Shown: positions 9,001 through 18,190, counted from the first letter of the stretch. The stretch: DNA of 64,000 nucleotides from Rhizorhabdus histidinilytica (GCF_900167915.1 NZ_FUYM01000004.1:372001-436000); one strand, 5' to 3'. Translations and numbers: made by a program. Notes: generated by a model not told the origin, from the letters alone.

Positions 9001-9745
9001 AACGGAACCGCGCCGCGCCCTGATCATGGCCGGCGCATCGGGCATCGGCGCGATCCTCGCCGAACGCGCGGTCGCCGCCGGCTATGCGGTGACGGTGTCC
9101 GATCGCGACCATGAGGCGGGCGAGGCGCTCGCCGCCCGCACCGGCTGCCGCTTTCTGCCCTGCGATCTCGGCGACGAGGCGCGGATCGCCGAGGTCATCA
9201 CAACGGTCGGCGCGGTCGACCTGCTGGTCAACAATGGCGGCATCTCCGGGCCGACCGAACCGGTCGCGACGCTCGACCCGACGGCGTGGCGCCAGGTCCT
9301 CGACATCAACCTCACCGCGCAGTTCCTGACCTGCCACGCGATGGTCCCGCTGATGCTGGCCGCCGGCAAAGGCGGCTGCATCATCAACATGTCGTCGGTG
9401 GCGGCGCGGATCGGCTATCCCAACCGCGCCGCCTATGCAGCCTCCAAGGCCGGGGTGCTGGGCCTGACGGCGGCGCTCGCCCGCGAGGTCGGACCGCAGG
9501 GCATCAGGGTCAACGCGGTCCTGCCCGCCACCACGCGCGGCGACCGCATCCAGCGCGTGTTCCACGACTATGCCGAAGCCAACGGTCTGCCGCTCGACGC
9601 CGCCGAGGCCGCCTTCCTGACCCGCCACGCGACGGGCCGGATGGTGGAGCCGGAGGACATCGCCGACACGATCCTGTTCCTCGCCGGCCCGGCTGGGCGG
9701 TCGATCACCGGTCAGTTCATCGGCGTCGACGGAGGTTTCGAATGA
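8993..9745 (+). CDS. Short-chain dehydrogenase/reductase (SDR)
   Basis: 250 residues, FabG-like: AGASGIG (13-19), NNGG (80-83), Ser135, Tyr148, Lys152 and a C-terminal GVDGGFE. It starts inside the last codons of the lyase gene (8-nt overlap) and its stop overlaps the next start (ATGA). It is therefore a firm member of the operon. NAD(P)-dependent alcohol/ketone interconversion is expected. It is clearly different from the SDR at 5262 (conserved DGG tail, different cofactor loop), so the pathway appears to need two separate hydroxyl oxidations, or one oxidation and one reduction. Confidence 0.88.
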   Translation: MAETEPRRALIMAGASGIGAILAERAVAAGYAVTVSDRDHEAGEALAARTGCRFLPCDLGDEARIAEVITTVGAVDLLVNNGGISGPTEPVATLDPTAWRQVLDINLTAQFLTCHAMVPLMLAAGKGGCIINMSSVAARIGYPNRAAYAASKAGVLGLTAALAREVGPQGIRVNAVLPATTRGDRIQRVFHDYAEANGLPLDAAEAAFLTRHATGRMVEPEDIADTILFLAGPAGRSITGQFIGVDGGFE

Positions 9746-10671
9746 CGATCCTGCAAGTCACCCCGCTTCCCGCGCCGCGCCAGCCGAGCGAGCTGCTCGA
9801 CCGGCCGGTGCCGATCCTCGACCGGCTCGACGATCCCGATAGCTGGCTGGCCGAGCATGGCGGCTCGGTCCAATGCCTTGTCACCCACGCGATGCGCGGC
9901 CCGCCGGCCGGGCTGCTGGAGCGGCTGCCCGCGCTGAAGCTGATCGCCAATTTCGGCGCGGGGATCGACCTGATCGACCTCGACACGGCGCGGGCGCGCG
10001 GCATCGCGGTCACCGCTTCCGGCGACCTGCTGACCCACGACGTGGCCGATCTCGCGCTGTGGCAGATGCTGACCCTGCTGCGCGGCCTCGGCGCGGCGGA
10101 CGGCTTCGTCCGGGCCGGCCAATGGTCGAAGGGCCCCCTGCCGCTCGGCCGCTCGGCGCGGGGCCGCAAGCTCGGCGTGCTCGGCTTCGGCCGGATCGGG
10201 CAGGCGATCGCCCGGCGCGGCGAGGCGGTCGGGATGGAGATCGCCTATCACAGCCGCCGCCCGGTCGCCGACGTGGCCGACCGCTACGAGGCCGATCCGC
10301 TCGCCCTCGCCCGTTGGGCGGAGATCGTCGTGATCGTCCTGCCCGGCGGCGGCGCGACCCAGTCGCTGGTCGACCGCGCCTTCCTCGACGCGCTCGGCCC
10401 CGACGGCCTGCTCGTCAACATCGCGCGCGGCAGCGTGGTCGACGAGGAGGCGCTGGTGGCGGCGCTGCGCGACGGACGGCTCGGCGGCGCCGCGCTCGAC
10501 GTGTTCCGCAGCGAGCCCGACCTCGCCCCGATACTGCTGGAGGCGCCCAACCTCCTCCTCACCCCGCATGTCGGCTCCGCCACCCACGACGCGCGCCTCG
10601 CCATGGCCGACCATGTCGCGACCAATATCCGCGCCTTTCTGGAGGGGAGGCCGCTGATCGGCCTGGTCTGA
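9742..10671 (+). CDS. D-isomer-specific 2-hydroxyacid dehydrogenase
   Basis: 309 residues from ATG 9742 (ATGA overlap with the SDR). The frame extends far upstream inside the SDR gene, but that part is only a shadow. It contains the Rossmann motif GFGRIG (148-153) and the catalytic triad Arg229 (IARGS), Glu258 (SEPD) and His276 (TPHVG). The enzyme reversibly converts a 2-oxoacid to a D-2-hydroxyacid with NAD(P)H. In this operon it could handle the 2-oxoacid released by the KKCGH lyase or feed a 2-hydroxyacid into it. The family includes glyoxylate, hydroxypyruvate and phenylpyruvate reductases, which cannot be separated by eye. Confidence 0.88.
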   Translation: MTILQVTPLPAPRQPSELLDRPVPILDRLDDPDSWLAEHGGSVQCLVTHAMRGPPAGLLERLPALKLIANFGAGIDLIDLDTARARGIAVTASGDLLTHDVADLALWQMLTLLRGLGAADGFVRAGQWSKGPLPLGRSARGRKLGVLGFGRIGQAIARRGEAVGMEIAYHSRRPVADVADRYEADPLALARWAEIVVIVLPGGGATQSLVDRAFLDALGPDGLLVNIARGSVVDEEALVAALRDGRLGGAALDVFRSEPDLAPILLEAPNLLLTPHVGSATHDARLAMADHVATNIRAFLEGRPLIGLV

Positions 10672-10787
10672 CGCCATCGCCCGCCCCCGGATCGGGACAG
10701 GTCGATTGAGATAGGCCTGCGATGATGCTTAAACGGGATTTCCGAGGAACCACCACCGCCGTCGACCTGCGCCCGGACGAGGACTGA

Positions 10788-11546
10788 ATGATCGAACCCG
10801 ACACGGGCACCAGAGGAGAAGCCGTCGCGGCCTGGATTCGCGAGCGGATCGTCAATGGCGAGCTGACCCCGGGAACGCATCTCCAGGAACAGGCGATCGG
10901 CAACCTCACCGGCACGTCGCGGACGCCGGTGCGCGAGGCGCTGAAGCTGCTTCAGCGCGAGCAGCTCGTCCTCTATTCGCCCAATCGCGGCTATGTCGTC
11001 CGCCGCTTCAGCCTCAAGGACATATTGGACGCCTTCGACGTCCGCGCCACGCTGGAGGGCATGGTCTGCCGGCTGGTCGCGACCAAGGGGCTGAGCGCCG
11101 AGGCCGACGCCAAGCTGTCCGAGGTCGACGAGGAGATGCGGCAGGTGGCGTTCGGGACGACCTGGGGCGAACGCGCCAGCTTCCGCTGGTTCGATCTCAA
11201 CGGCTATTTCCACAAGCTGCTGATCGAGGAAGCCGACAATCCGATGCTCGCCAGCGTCATCATCCAGACGCAGCGCCTGCCACTGATCTTCGATTCGAAT
11301 CAGCGCCTGCGGAGTGCGGTGCAGGTCAGCCGGATGTTCGGCGAAGAAGACACCCAGCGTTCCTATCGCGACCATAAGGCGATCGTCTCTGCGATCCGGG
11401 CGAGGGACGCGGGCGAGGCCGAGCGACTGATGCGCGGCCACATCCTCGAAAGCCGCGAGACGATGCGGCGGAATTTCAGCCGGGCCTATCCGGACCCGGC
11501 CGTGGACGCCGACGGCGACGCAATGGCGGGGCCGCCGGCCGCCTGA
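10788..11546 (+). CDS. GntR family regulator, FadR/FCD subfamily
   Basis: 252 residues with an N-terminal winged helix (about 10-75; LTPGTHLQEQAIGNLTGTSR and TPVREALKLLQREQLV) and a C-terminal all-helical FCD ligand domain. It lies 116 bp after the operon, co-directional, and may have its own promoter or be the last operon member. FCD regulators usually sense organic acids, often the substrate or product of the adjacent pathway, and repress it in the absence of ligand. The TGTATACA palindrome at 1463 upstream of the operon is a plausible site. There is no homologous site in the 116 bp before the gene. Confidence 0.88.
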   Translation: MIEPDTGTRGEAVAAWIRERIVNGELTPGTHLQEQAIGNLTGTSRTPVREALKLLQREQLVLYSPNRGYVVRRFSLKDILDAFDVRATLEGMVCRLVATKGLSAEADAKLSEVDEEMRQVAFGTTWGERASFRWFDLNGYFHKLLIEEADNPMLASVIIQTQRLPLIFDSNQRLRSAVQVSRMFGEEDTQRSYRDHKAIVSAIRARDAGEAERLMRGHILESRETMRRNFSRAYPDPAVDADGDAMAGPPAA

Positions 11547-11705
11547 TCCCTCAGGCGTCGGGCTCGTTCGGGATCGAGCGCCTCATGCGCATCGCCGAGC
11601 GGATGAGCGAAGTCGGGATCGGCCCCTCAGCGGGCTGCTCGGCAGAGTCGCCGCAATCGTTTCGACCGCCGACGACCGAGGTCGGCGATGATACGCACGG
11701 CGGAT

Positions 11706-11743
11706 GCCGGCCCCCCGCCGCTAAGCCGCGGCAGGGGGCCGGC
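11706..11743 (-). terminator. Strong hairpin terminator after the TBDR at 11759
   Basis: Two 16-nt arms at 11706-11721 and 11728-11743 pair with a 6-nt loop. Read on the minus strand all pairs form, with one G-U. The hairpin begins 15 nt after the stop of the minus-strand TBDR gene. No T-run follows, so termination may need Rho or depend on the stem alone. The rest of the 11547-11758 gap shows no gene. Confidence 0.6.
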
Positions 11744-11758
11744 CATGATCCGTCGCTC

Positions 11759-13978
11759 CTAGAGCTTATAGCCGAGCGTCAGGCCGTAGGTGCGCGGGGG
11801 AATGAGCGCCCCGAGGACGGGGAAGCCGAACATCCCCGACGATACATAGGTCTGGGCAATCGCCTTGGTGTTGCCGATGTTGCGGACATAGGCCTCGACC
11901 GACCAGCCCCCCGCGCTTTCGATCCGCGCCAGCGCCGAACCCACCCCATAGGCATCCTGCGCGACGATGGGGTTGTTGAAGGGCGTGAAATATTGGAGCC
12001 CGATGCGATTGTAATCGCCGCGCAGCGTCAGCGTGTAGTCCCCGATATTCCATTTCCCCTGCGCGAACAGCGCATAGGAGATTTTCGGCGCCTGGGTCAG
12101 CCGGTTGCCCGACAGGTCCTGAGGGCCGGCCGCGACGTTGATCGGGTCGATGCTCAGGAAGTCCTTATATTTGGCATCGAGATAGGACAGGTTTCCGCCG
12201 AAGCTGAAGCCACGGACGGGTTCGGCGATCAGCTCCGCCTCGATCCCGTCGACCTTCGCCGCCGCCGCATTCTCGACAAGCGTGCTCTGGCCGCGGACCT
12301 GCGATACCTGAAGGTTGGTGTAGTTATAGTGGAAGCCGATCAGATTGGCCTTCAGCCGTCCTCCGAAGGTCGTGGTCTTCACGCCGGCTTCGTAGCTCTT
12401 GATCTTCTCGGGTCGGAAGGCGGCCTGGGCGACGCCGATATTGTAGCCGCCGCTCTTGAAGCCCTGGCTATAGGTGAAATAGGCGAAGATCGAAGGGTTC
12501 AGGCGCAGCTCGGCGGTCGCGCTCGGCGTGAAGCCCGAGAAGCTGTCGCTGGTCGATCGCGGAAAGGGCGGGATCGGGATGATCGGCGCGCCCGGCACAT
12601 AGGGCCGCGAGAAATCGAACTGGAAGACGTCGGAGATGCTCTTCTTCTCCCAGTTGTAGCGGCCGCCGGCGGTCAGCTTGAACCAGTCGGTCACGTCGAA
12701 GGAGGCCCGCGCATAGGCCGAGAAGGACTCGGTCTTGAGGTCGCCGATCGACAGGAAGGCCTGGCGCAGGCTGAAGGGGCCGCCGGCCACCACCGAGTTG
12801 ATCGGAATCTCCGAACCGGCCCCGTCGTTCTTCTCATGGAAGTAGAGGGCGCCGACCAGCCAGGCGAAGCGATCGACCTCGCCGTCGAGCTGCACTTCCT
12901 GGCTGAACTGCTTCGCATTCTCGAACAGCTTGTCATAGGCGAGCTGTACGCTGGTCCCGTCGATGTCGGTCAGGTAGAAGCCCTTGAACTTGCGGTAGGA
13001 GGTGATCGACCGGAGCTTCGCCCAATCGGCGTCGAAGTTGATCTCCTCGGTGATCCCCCAGGACCGGGTCCGCGCCTTCGGGTCGACGTCGCTGTAGATG
13101 TTGCGGCTGTTGCGCGCGGCGAGGCCGCCCAGCTTGAGCCCCAGCACCTGCACATTGGGGTTGCCCTGGTCGAAATAATGGAGGCCGAACGCGTTGTCGG
13201 ACTCGCGGAAATAATCGATCGTGGTCAGCAGCTCGAGCCTTTCGCTCGGCCGCCAGGCGATCGCCCCGCGCAGCGCGATCTCGCGCTTGTTGTCGATGTC
13301 GTGGCCCGTGACCAGGTTCCGGCCATAGCCGTCGCGATGCTCGTAATGCCCGGCGATCCGCGCGGTGAGCGTCTCCGCGATCGGTCCCGATATGGCGCCG
13401 TCGAGCGTGACGGCATCATAGTTCCCGTAGCCGGCACGGACATAACCCTCCAGCGTGTCGGTCGGCTTGCGGCTGACCACGCTGACCGCGCCGCCGGTGG
13501 CGTTGCGGCCGTAGAGCGTGCCCTGCGGCCCCTTAAGGACCTCGACGCGATCGACGTCGAACATCCCGCCGAGCTGCGCGCCCGGCCGGGCGATGTACAC
13601 GCCGTCCTGGTAGAAGGCGACGCGCGGGTCCTGTCCGGCGGTGACGACGTCCGAGCCGATGCCGCGCACCGCGATATGCGCCTGCCCGATCGTCTGGCCG
13701 AATGACACGCTCGGCACCGCGGTGGCGAGGTCCTGAATGTCGGAAATGCCGCGGGCCTGCAGGTCCTCGCCGGAGATGGCGGCCACCGCCGCCGGCGTCT
13801 TCTGCAAGGTGGTTTCACGGCGCAGCGCCGTCACCACGATATCGCCGGTCGTGCCGCCCGACGCACCATCGTCGGCCGCCCGGACCGTTTCGGAAGCGGC
13901 CTGCTCGGCCTGGGCGCTTCCCGCGCTCAGGGCCACGCCGGCGAGCAACAGCCATTTATTCACAGCAGATCTTTTCAT
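11759..13978 (-). CDS. TonB-dependent receptor (after Rieske dioxygenase genes)
   Basis: 739 residues from the ATG at 13976-13978, preceded by GGGGAGGGT; the frame opens 11 codons earlier without a ribosome site. A signal peptide ends near AGSAQAEQAA. The TonB box reads DIVVTALRRETTLQKTP. The plug has VEVLKGPQGTLYGRNATGGAVSVVS, and the barrel ends in LTLGYKL (terminal Leu rather than the usual Phe). It lies 41 bp downstream of the ring-hydroxylating dioxygenase beta gene on the same strand, so it is probably co-transcribed and imports the dioxygenase substrate. Residues KSGGYNIG and similar barrel strands are shared with the receptor at 21682, indicating one subfamily. Confidence 0.92.
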   Translation of the reverse strand: MKRSAVNKWLLLAGVALSAGSAQAEQAASETVRAADDGASGGTTGDIVVTALRRETTLQKTPAAVAAISGEDLQARGISDIQDLATAVPSVSFGQTIGQAHIAVRGIGSDVVTAGQDPRVAFYQDGVYIARPGAQLGGMFDVDRVEVLKGPQGTLYGRNATGGAVSVVSRKPTDTLEGYVRAGYGNYDAVTLDGAISGPIAETLTARIAGHYEHRDGYGRNLVTGHDIDNKREIALRGAIAWRPSERLELLTTIDYFRESDNAFGLHYFDQGNPNVQVLGLKLGGLAARNSRNIYSDVDPKARTRSWGITEEINFDADWAKLRSITSYRKFKGFYLTDIDGTSVQLAYDKLFENAKQFSQEVQLDGEVDRFAWLVGALYFHEKNDGAGSEIPINSVVAGGPFSLRQAFLSIGDLKTESFSAYARASFDVTDWFKLTAGGRYNWEKKSISDVFQFDFSRPYVPGAPIIPIPPFPRSTSDSFSGFTPSATAELRLNPSIFAYFTYSQGFKSGGYNIGVAQAAFRPEKIKSYEAGVKTTTFGGRLKANLIGFHYNYTNLQVSQVRGQSTLVENAAAAKVDGIEAELIAEPVRGFSFGGNLSYLDAKYKDFLSIDPINVAAGPQDLSGNRLTQAPKISYALFAQGKWNIGDYTLTLRGDYNRIGLQYFTPFNNPIVAQDAYGVGSALARIESAGGWSVEAYVRNIGNTKAIAQTYVSSGMFGFPVLGALIPPRTYGLTLGYKL

Positions 13979-14019
13979 GATACCCTCCCCAGATATTCTT
14001 CTTGCCGACACGCAGAAAT

Positions 14020-14583
14020 CTACAAGAAAAACGAAAGATTCTTCGCGTTCAACGTCGCCTGATCAATGATGATCTTGCGCCAGAAAATCTCAAATCCGCG
14101 CTCCGTCTGGCGGATCTTGTCCTCTCTGCGCCCAATGATTATTTCCCCGGCGTCATCCATGCGGGAGCGGTGGACCAATATCTTGCTCCTCACCGTGGAG
14201 GTCGCGCCGACCTCATCGTCACCCAGTTCCTCGACCCGGATGTTCGTCACCATATGGGTGACCCGCGACAGCGGCTCCTCGGCCCAATGGATCTTGGTCA
14301 GCACCTGCCCCACCCGCGCTTCGAGCGTCGCGCGATTGTCGTCGATCCAGGCGATCTCCCGCGGCCCGGTCATATCGTTGAAGCGCTCGGAGAAGGGCAG
14401 GTTCTTCCGAATGGGCACCCAATAGCGAATGTCTTCGGAGAAGAAGTCGAGCCAGTCCTCGAACTGCCGCGCATCTATCGCGTCCGCTTCCGCGTAGAGG
14501 AAATCCTCTATCGCCTTGATCCGAACGATCCTGTCGACATTATACTCGCCCACGCCTGCCTCCGGTGTCTCGACGTCCATCAT
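14020..14583 (-). CDS. Aromatic-ring-hydroxylating dioxygenase, beta subunit
   Basis: 187 residues from ATG 14583, overlapping the alpha-subunit stop (ATGATG; the second ATG at 14580 is also possible). It has the NTF2-like cystatin fold of small dioxygenase subunits: FLYAEADAIDARQFEDWLDFF near the N-terminus, DIRYWVP and a C-terminal FEIFWRKIIIDQATLNAKNL close to the NILF end of naphthalene/biphenyl dioxygenases. The beta subunit supports the alpha3beta3 hexamer and shapes substrate choice without metal ligands. Its presence makes this a two-subunit system, unlike the three single-component Rieske oxygenases in the window. Confidence 0.9.
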   Translation of the reverse strand: MMDVETPEAGVGEYNVDRIVRIKAIEDFLYAEADAIDARQFEDWLDFFSEDIRYWVPIRKNLPFSERFNDMTGPREIAWIDDNRATLEARVGQVLTKIHWAEEPLSRVTHMVTNIRVEELGDDEVGATSTVRSKILVHRSRMDDAGEIIIGRREDKIRQTERGFEIFWRKIIIDQATLNAKNLSFFL

Positions 14584-15851
14584 TCCGCCGCCATGAGTTC
14601 GGCCCAGCGCCGGTAGAAGCCCATATTGTTGTGCTCGGTCAGCCAGAACTTGCTGACCGGTCCCGGGATGTAGGGATCCGCGAAGTTGCCGGTGTCGGCG
14701 ACATAGCTGAACGGCGCGTCCTGGGCGGCGTGGACGGCCGCGCCTTCGGAGGCGTAGCCCCAATTCTCCATGTCGTCCTGCTCGGTCATGCCGCCGGGGC
14801 CGCTATAGGAGACATAGTAGCGGCGCAGGAAATCCTTGGCCTCGTCGGGAGCGTCCTTGTCGACGAAGTACATCCGCCACGCCTGCGAGGCGCGCGGCCC
14901 GTTGGGATGGGCCATCAGCAACACCCGGGGTTGCTGGACATGGAAACCCGCGTTCGGGAAGATATTGCCGAGCACCAGCGGCGATCCGGCCTTCTCGCCC
15001 AGCCGGTCGAGCCGGCGGCGCCAGCAATCCTCGAAATATTCGGAGGTGATCTTCGACATCGAATAATGGCCGCGCGGCTGGGTGATGTCGATCTTCTCGT
15101 AGATCAGGCCATGGCCGTTCGGCGTATAGGTGAGGAACAGCTCACCGAGTGGATCGCGCCGGCCGACGCCGCTGCGCGGGCCGATGCGGGCGAGGTCGGT
15201 CGACTGGTGGCTGATGTTGTGGAGCGGATCGCCGCCGGAATTCTCCGAGACGAATTTCCAGTTGCACGGCACGTTCCATTTCTGGACGCCGCCCAGCACC
15301 TCGATCTCACCGTCGCCGCCGTCCCACGCGCCGAGCCCGTACCAGAGCGATTCCTTGACATCGCCCAGATAGTCCTCGAAATCGGGGGCTTCCGGATTCC
15401 ACGTCGCCCAGATCGTCCCCCGGAAACTGGCGATCCTCGCCACCTGGATCAGCCCCCATTCCTTGCGATCGAAGCTGGCGGGATAGCTGCCCTGGCGCTC
15501 GGGAACGCCCTGGAGGTCGCCGTTCAGATCGTATGACCAGCCATGATAAGGGCAGTAGAAGCGCTTGGTATTGCCTTCGTCATAGCGGCAGACGCGCATG
15601 CCCTTGTGCCGACAGGTGTTGAGGAAGGCGTGCGGCTTTCCGTCCCGGCCGCGCGACAGGATCACCTGATCCTCGCCCATCCGCGTCAGGAAGAAGTCAC
15701 CGATCTCAGGAATCTGGCTCTCATGCCCGATCAGGAGCCAGCATTTCCGGAATACTCTCTCCAGTTCCTGCCGGTAAATCTCCTCGTCGTGAAATATCGC
15801 CCGGCCGACCTTGTTGTTGGTGGTATCGACAAAATCAGTCATGCTTCTCAT
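14580..15851 (-). CDS. Aromatic-ring-hydroxylating dioxygenase, alpha subunit (Rieske)
   Basis: 423 residues, the usual length for alpha subunits. Rieske [2Fe-2S] ligands are Cys80, His82, Cys100 and His103 (CRHKG and CPYHGW). The mononuclear iron site is Asp208/His211/His215 in SGGDPLHNISHQS. The enzyme adds O2 across, or monohydroxylates, an aromatic ring using electrons from NAD(P)H through a ferredoxin and reductase, neither of which is encoded nearby. The start may be ATG 15851 or ATG 15842 (MTDF), the latter preceded by GAGAAG. It is 14 bp from the upstream HIBADH-like gene. It resembles the terephthalate/salicylate/anthranilate-type alpha subunits in general outline; the substrate is unknown. 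Confidence 0.92.
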   Translation of the reverse strand: MRSMTDFVDTTNNKVGRAIFHDEEIYRQELERVFRKCWLLIGHESQIPEIGDFFLTRMGEDQVILSRGRDGKPHAFLNTCRHKGMRVCRYDEGNTKRFYCPYHGWSYDLNGDLQGVPERQGSYPASFDRKEWGLIQVARIASFRGTIWATWNPEAPDFEDYLGDVKESLWYGLGAWDGGDGEIEVLGGVQKWNVPCNWKFVSENSGGDPLHNISHQSTDLARIGPRSGVGRRDPLGELFLTYTPNGHGLIYEKIDITQPRGHYSMSKITSEYFEDCWRRRLDRLGEKAGSPLVLGNIFPNAGFHVQQPRVLLMAHPNGPRASQAWRMYFVDKDAPDEAKDFLRRYYVSYSGPGGMTEQDDMENWGYASEGAAVHAAQDAPFSYVADTGNFADPYIPGPVSKFWLTEHNNMGFYRRWAELMAAE

Positions 15852-15865
15852 CGTCTTTTTCCGAT

Positions 15866-16660
15866 CTAGGGCACAATATTGGGCAACTCGAGCTTCATGA
15901 GCTCCGCGCCCGGCAGCGAAATGCCGATCTGCTTCGCGAAGCGCAGGCTATTCTCCAGGTCCTTGGCGTAGAGCGGGAGGGCGTGCGGAGCCATCTTGAT
16001 CTCCCCCCAGGTCTCGGCGATCCAGCTCCGCGCCAGCCCGCCCGCGACGGCCCGCTTCACCATCTCCGCGCTCAACCCGCCGGCCGTCCCCAGCCGGACC
16101 GCCTCGGCCATCGCCATGATGTTGCCGATGATCGCGACCTGATGCGCAAGCTTGGCGAGGGTCGCCGTCCCCGTCGGACCGGTCCGCAGGATATTGGGGC
16201 CGGACAGCTCGAACAGCGGCTGGCAGCGATCGAGCGCCTCCTCCTCGCCGCCGACCATGAACGACATGGTGCGCGTCCGCGCACCCTGCGCCCCGCCGCT
16301 GACCGGCGCGTCGACCAGCACGACGCCCCGCTCGCGTGTCGCTCCGGCCGCCTCCGCGATCGTATCGGTGCTCACCGAGCTGTGGAGCACGACGATTAGG
16401 CCGGGCCGGGGCGACGCCAGCACGCCGTCCTCGCCGGTGAGCACGTCGCGCACCTGCTGGTCGGAGACGACGCAGATCATGACGACCTCGCACACCGCGC
16501 CCAGCTCGGCCGGCGAGGCCGCAACCGTGCCGCCCCGCTCGCGCAGCGCGTCGAGCGGCTCGGGCCGGACGTCGAAGCCGCTCAGCTCGTGCCCGCCGTC
16601 GAGGAGGTTGAGTGCCAGCGGCAGACCCTGCACGCCAAGGCCGATGAACCCGATCCGCAT
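15866..16660 (-). CDS. NAD-binding beta-hydroxyacid dehydrogenase (HIBADH family)
   Basis: 264 residues from ATG 16660 (MRIGFIGLGVQG). The frame extends 33 codons upstream, but the Rossmann fold begins here. It has the GxGxxG motif GLGVQG and the substrate-binding DAPVSGGAQGA. The catalytic lysine lies in LAKLAHQVAI, within the all-helical C-terminal domain. Family members oxidise 3-hydroxyacids such as 3-hydroxyisobutyrate, tartronate semialdehyde or 2-(hydroxymethyl)glutarate. At about 264 residues it is shorter than the usual 290-300. It is the first gene of the dioxygenase operon; its role may be to oxidise a side-chain hydroxyl, but no direct evidence fixes this. Confidence 0.82.
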   Translation of the reverse strand: MRIGFIGLGVQGLPLALNLLDGGHELSGFDVRPEPLDALRERGGTVAASPAELGAVCEVVMICVVSDQQVRDVLTGEDGVLASPRPGLIVVLHSSVSTDTIAEAAGATRERGVVLVDAPVSGGAQGARTRTMSFMVGGEEEALDRCQPLFELSGPNILRTGPTGTATLAKLAHQVAIIGNIMAMAEAVRLGTAGGLSAEMVKRAVAGGLARSWIAETWGEIKMAPHALPLYAKDLENSLRFAKQIGISLPGAELMKLELPNIVP

Positions 16661-17097
16661 GTCAGCGCCCCGCCTTCCGCAGGCGAAGTCCGGAACCCGG
16701 CAGGAAGCGCGCGTCTTCGGCCACGCTCTCCGCACCGGGGCGCAGAGCGGCAATGCCATTGATGGTCATGATAGCTACTCGGTTATTGTTGGTTCGGAAG
16801 CTGCGGCGACATCGTCACCGCACGGCATGTCCAAGTCGGATCTCGTCATCGATGAAAAGACGCCCCCGGCTTGCGGGGAGTTCTTCATCGCTCATCAACA
16901 AGATGTATCCCCTCGTCTCGATTTCTTGCATCTTTCCTCGCCCCGGAAGCGGGCGGCGAGAAATAGATTGTTGGGATGCAGGGTATCACCACCATCGATT
17001 TCAACTTCCCGGCTCCATATGCTTGTTCAAAATGGGGACGATCCGGCGCCCGTGGCGGCATGGACGGCTCCGCAAGAGCATGAGGGAGGGGTCGAAG
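16661..17097. other. Divergent intergenic region between two oxygenase operons
   Basis: These 437 bp hold no convincing gene. They must contain the promoters of the minus-strand dioxygenase operon and of the plus-strand VanA-type operon. A composite inverted repeat lies at 16850-16890 (outer arms CGATGAA and TTCATCG, inner arms CCCCG and CGGGG) and could be an operator. GGAGGGG at 17086-17091 is the ribosome site of the plus-strand gene. Base composition is less GC-rich between 16750 and 17030. Confidence 0.5.
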
Positions 17098-18186
17098 ATG
17101 AATGCACCCGCAAAGGACGCGTCCGCGCCGTTCGTCGCGCCGGGGCTCGAGGATGCGCCGCTCAACCAATGGTGGGTGGCGGCCTCGCGCGAGGAGGTCG
17201 GCCGCGCTCCGCTATCGCGCCAGATCCTCGGCCGCTCGATCGTCCTGTATCGCACCGAGGCCGGCGAGGTCGCCGCCCTGCCCGATCGCTGCCCGCACCG
17301 GCTCATGCCGTTGTCGCAGGGCTGGCTGATCGGGGACCGGCTGCGCTGCGCCTATCACGGCTTCGAATTCGGCCCCGATGGCCGCTGCGCGCACATCCCG
17401 TCGCAGGGCGTCGTGCCCGGAACGATGCGGATCAGGCCCTATCCGGTGGTCGAGCATGGCCTGTGGGTGTGGCTCTGGCCGGGCGATCCCGAGCTGGCCG
17501 ACCCTGCGCTGCTGCCGCCCGATTATGCGCGGCCCGGCTATGACAGCTTCGTGCATTTCCAGGCGTCGGTGAAATGCCACTTCCTGAAGCTGCAGGAGAA
17601 TCTGCTCGACAGCACCCACCCGACCTTCCTGCACGAAGGAATGTTCGACGACGGCGAGCTCGCCAATTCGCCGCAGAAGGTGGAAGCGGACGAGCGGTTC
17701 ATCCGGCTGACGCGCGAGACCCAGCCGCAGCTCCCCAACGAGATGACGGCCCAGAGCTTCAGCCTGCCGCGCGACCAGCGCGCCGTCCGCGCCGTGATCT
17801 GTGAGGGCCACGCCCCGTCGCGGAACGTCGTGATCACCCGCTTCACCTTCCCCGACCGGCCCGACGCGCCGCCGCACGAGCTGATCTCGGAACTTCCGGT
17901 GACGCCGGCCAACGGCAAGCTCTGCTACCAGTGGTGGGCCTCGATCGCCTCCTATCCGCTGCGCGACACCGACGGCATGACGACGATCTTCCGTCAGGCG
18001 ATGAACCAGGACATCGTCGCGCTAGAGCTGATCGAGGACCGCATCGCCGAGGGCGACCCGGCCGCGATCGAGATCAGCGTCCGCGCCGACGAAGCCGCGC
18101 TGCGCTGGCGCCGGATGGTCCGCGGCATGGCGCAAGCCGGGTCCGCGGCGACGGCCGGGCCGGCGCTGCGCGCGTCCGAAGCCTGA
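17098..18186 (+). CDS. VanA-type single-component Rieske oxygenase
   Basis: 362 residues from ATG 17098, which follows GGGAGGGG; the frame is open far upstream but without sense. Rieske ligands are Cys65, His67, Cys84, His87 (CPHRLMPL and CAYHGFEF). The iron site Asp171/His174/His179 lies in LLDSTHPTFLH. Length and spacing match vanillate O-demethylase/toluene-sulfonate methyl-monooxygenase alpha components, which demethylate or monohydroxylate methoxy- and methyl-aromatics. The partner reductase (VanB) is absent here. It is followed after 4 bp by a GMC oxidoreductase, suggesting an aldehyde or alcohol is made and then oxidised. Confidence 0.9.
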   Translation: MNAPAKDASAPFVAPGLEDAPLNQWWVAASREEVGRAPLSRQILGRSIVLYRTEAGEVAALPDRCPHRLMPLSQGWLIGDRLRCAYHGFEFGPDGRCAHIPSQGVVPGTMRIRPYPVVEHGLWVWLWPGDPELADPALLPPDYARPGYDSFVHFQASVKCHFLKLQENLLDSTHPTFLHEGMFDDGELANSPQKVEADERFIRLTRETQPQLPNEMTAQSFSLPRDQRAVRAVICEGHAPSRNVVITRFTFPDRPDAPPHELISELPVTPANGKLCYQWWASIASYPLRDTDGMTTIFRQAMNQDIVALELIEDRIAEGDPAAIEISVRADEAALRWRRMVRGMAQAGSAATAGPALRASEA

Positions 18187-18190
18187 GCCG

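Noticed and set aside
16753-17097. N-terminal extension of the VanA-type oxygenase
   Set aside because: The frame is open, but the good ribosome site at 17086-17091 and the family start favour ATG 17098.
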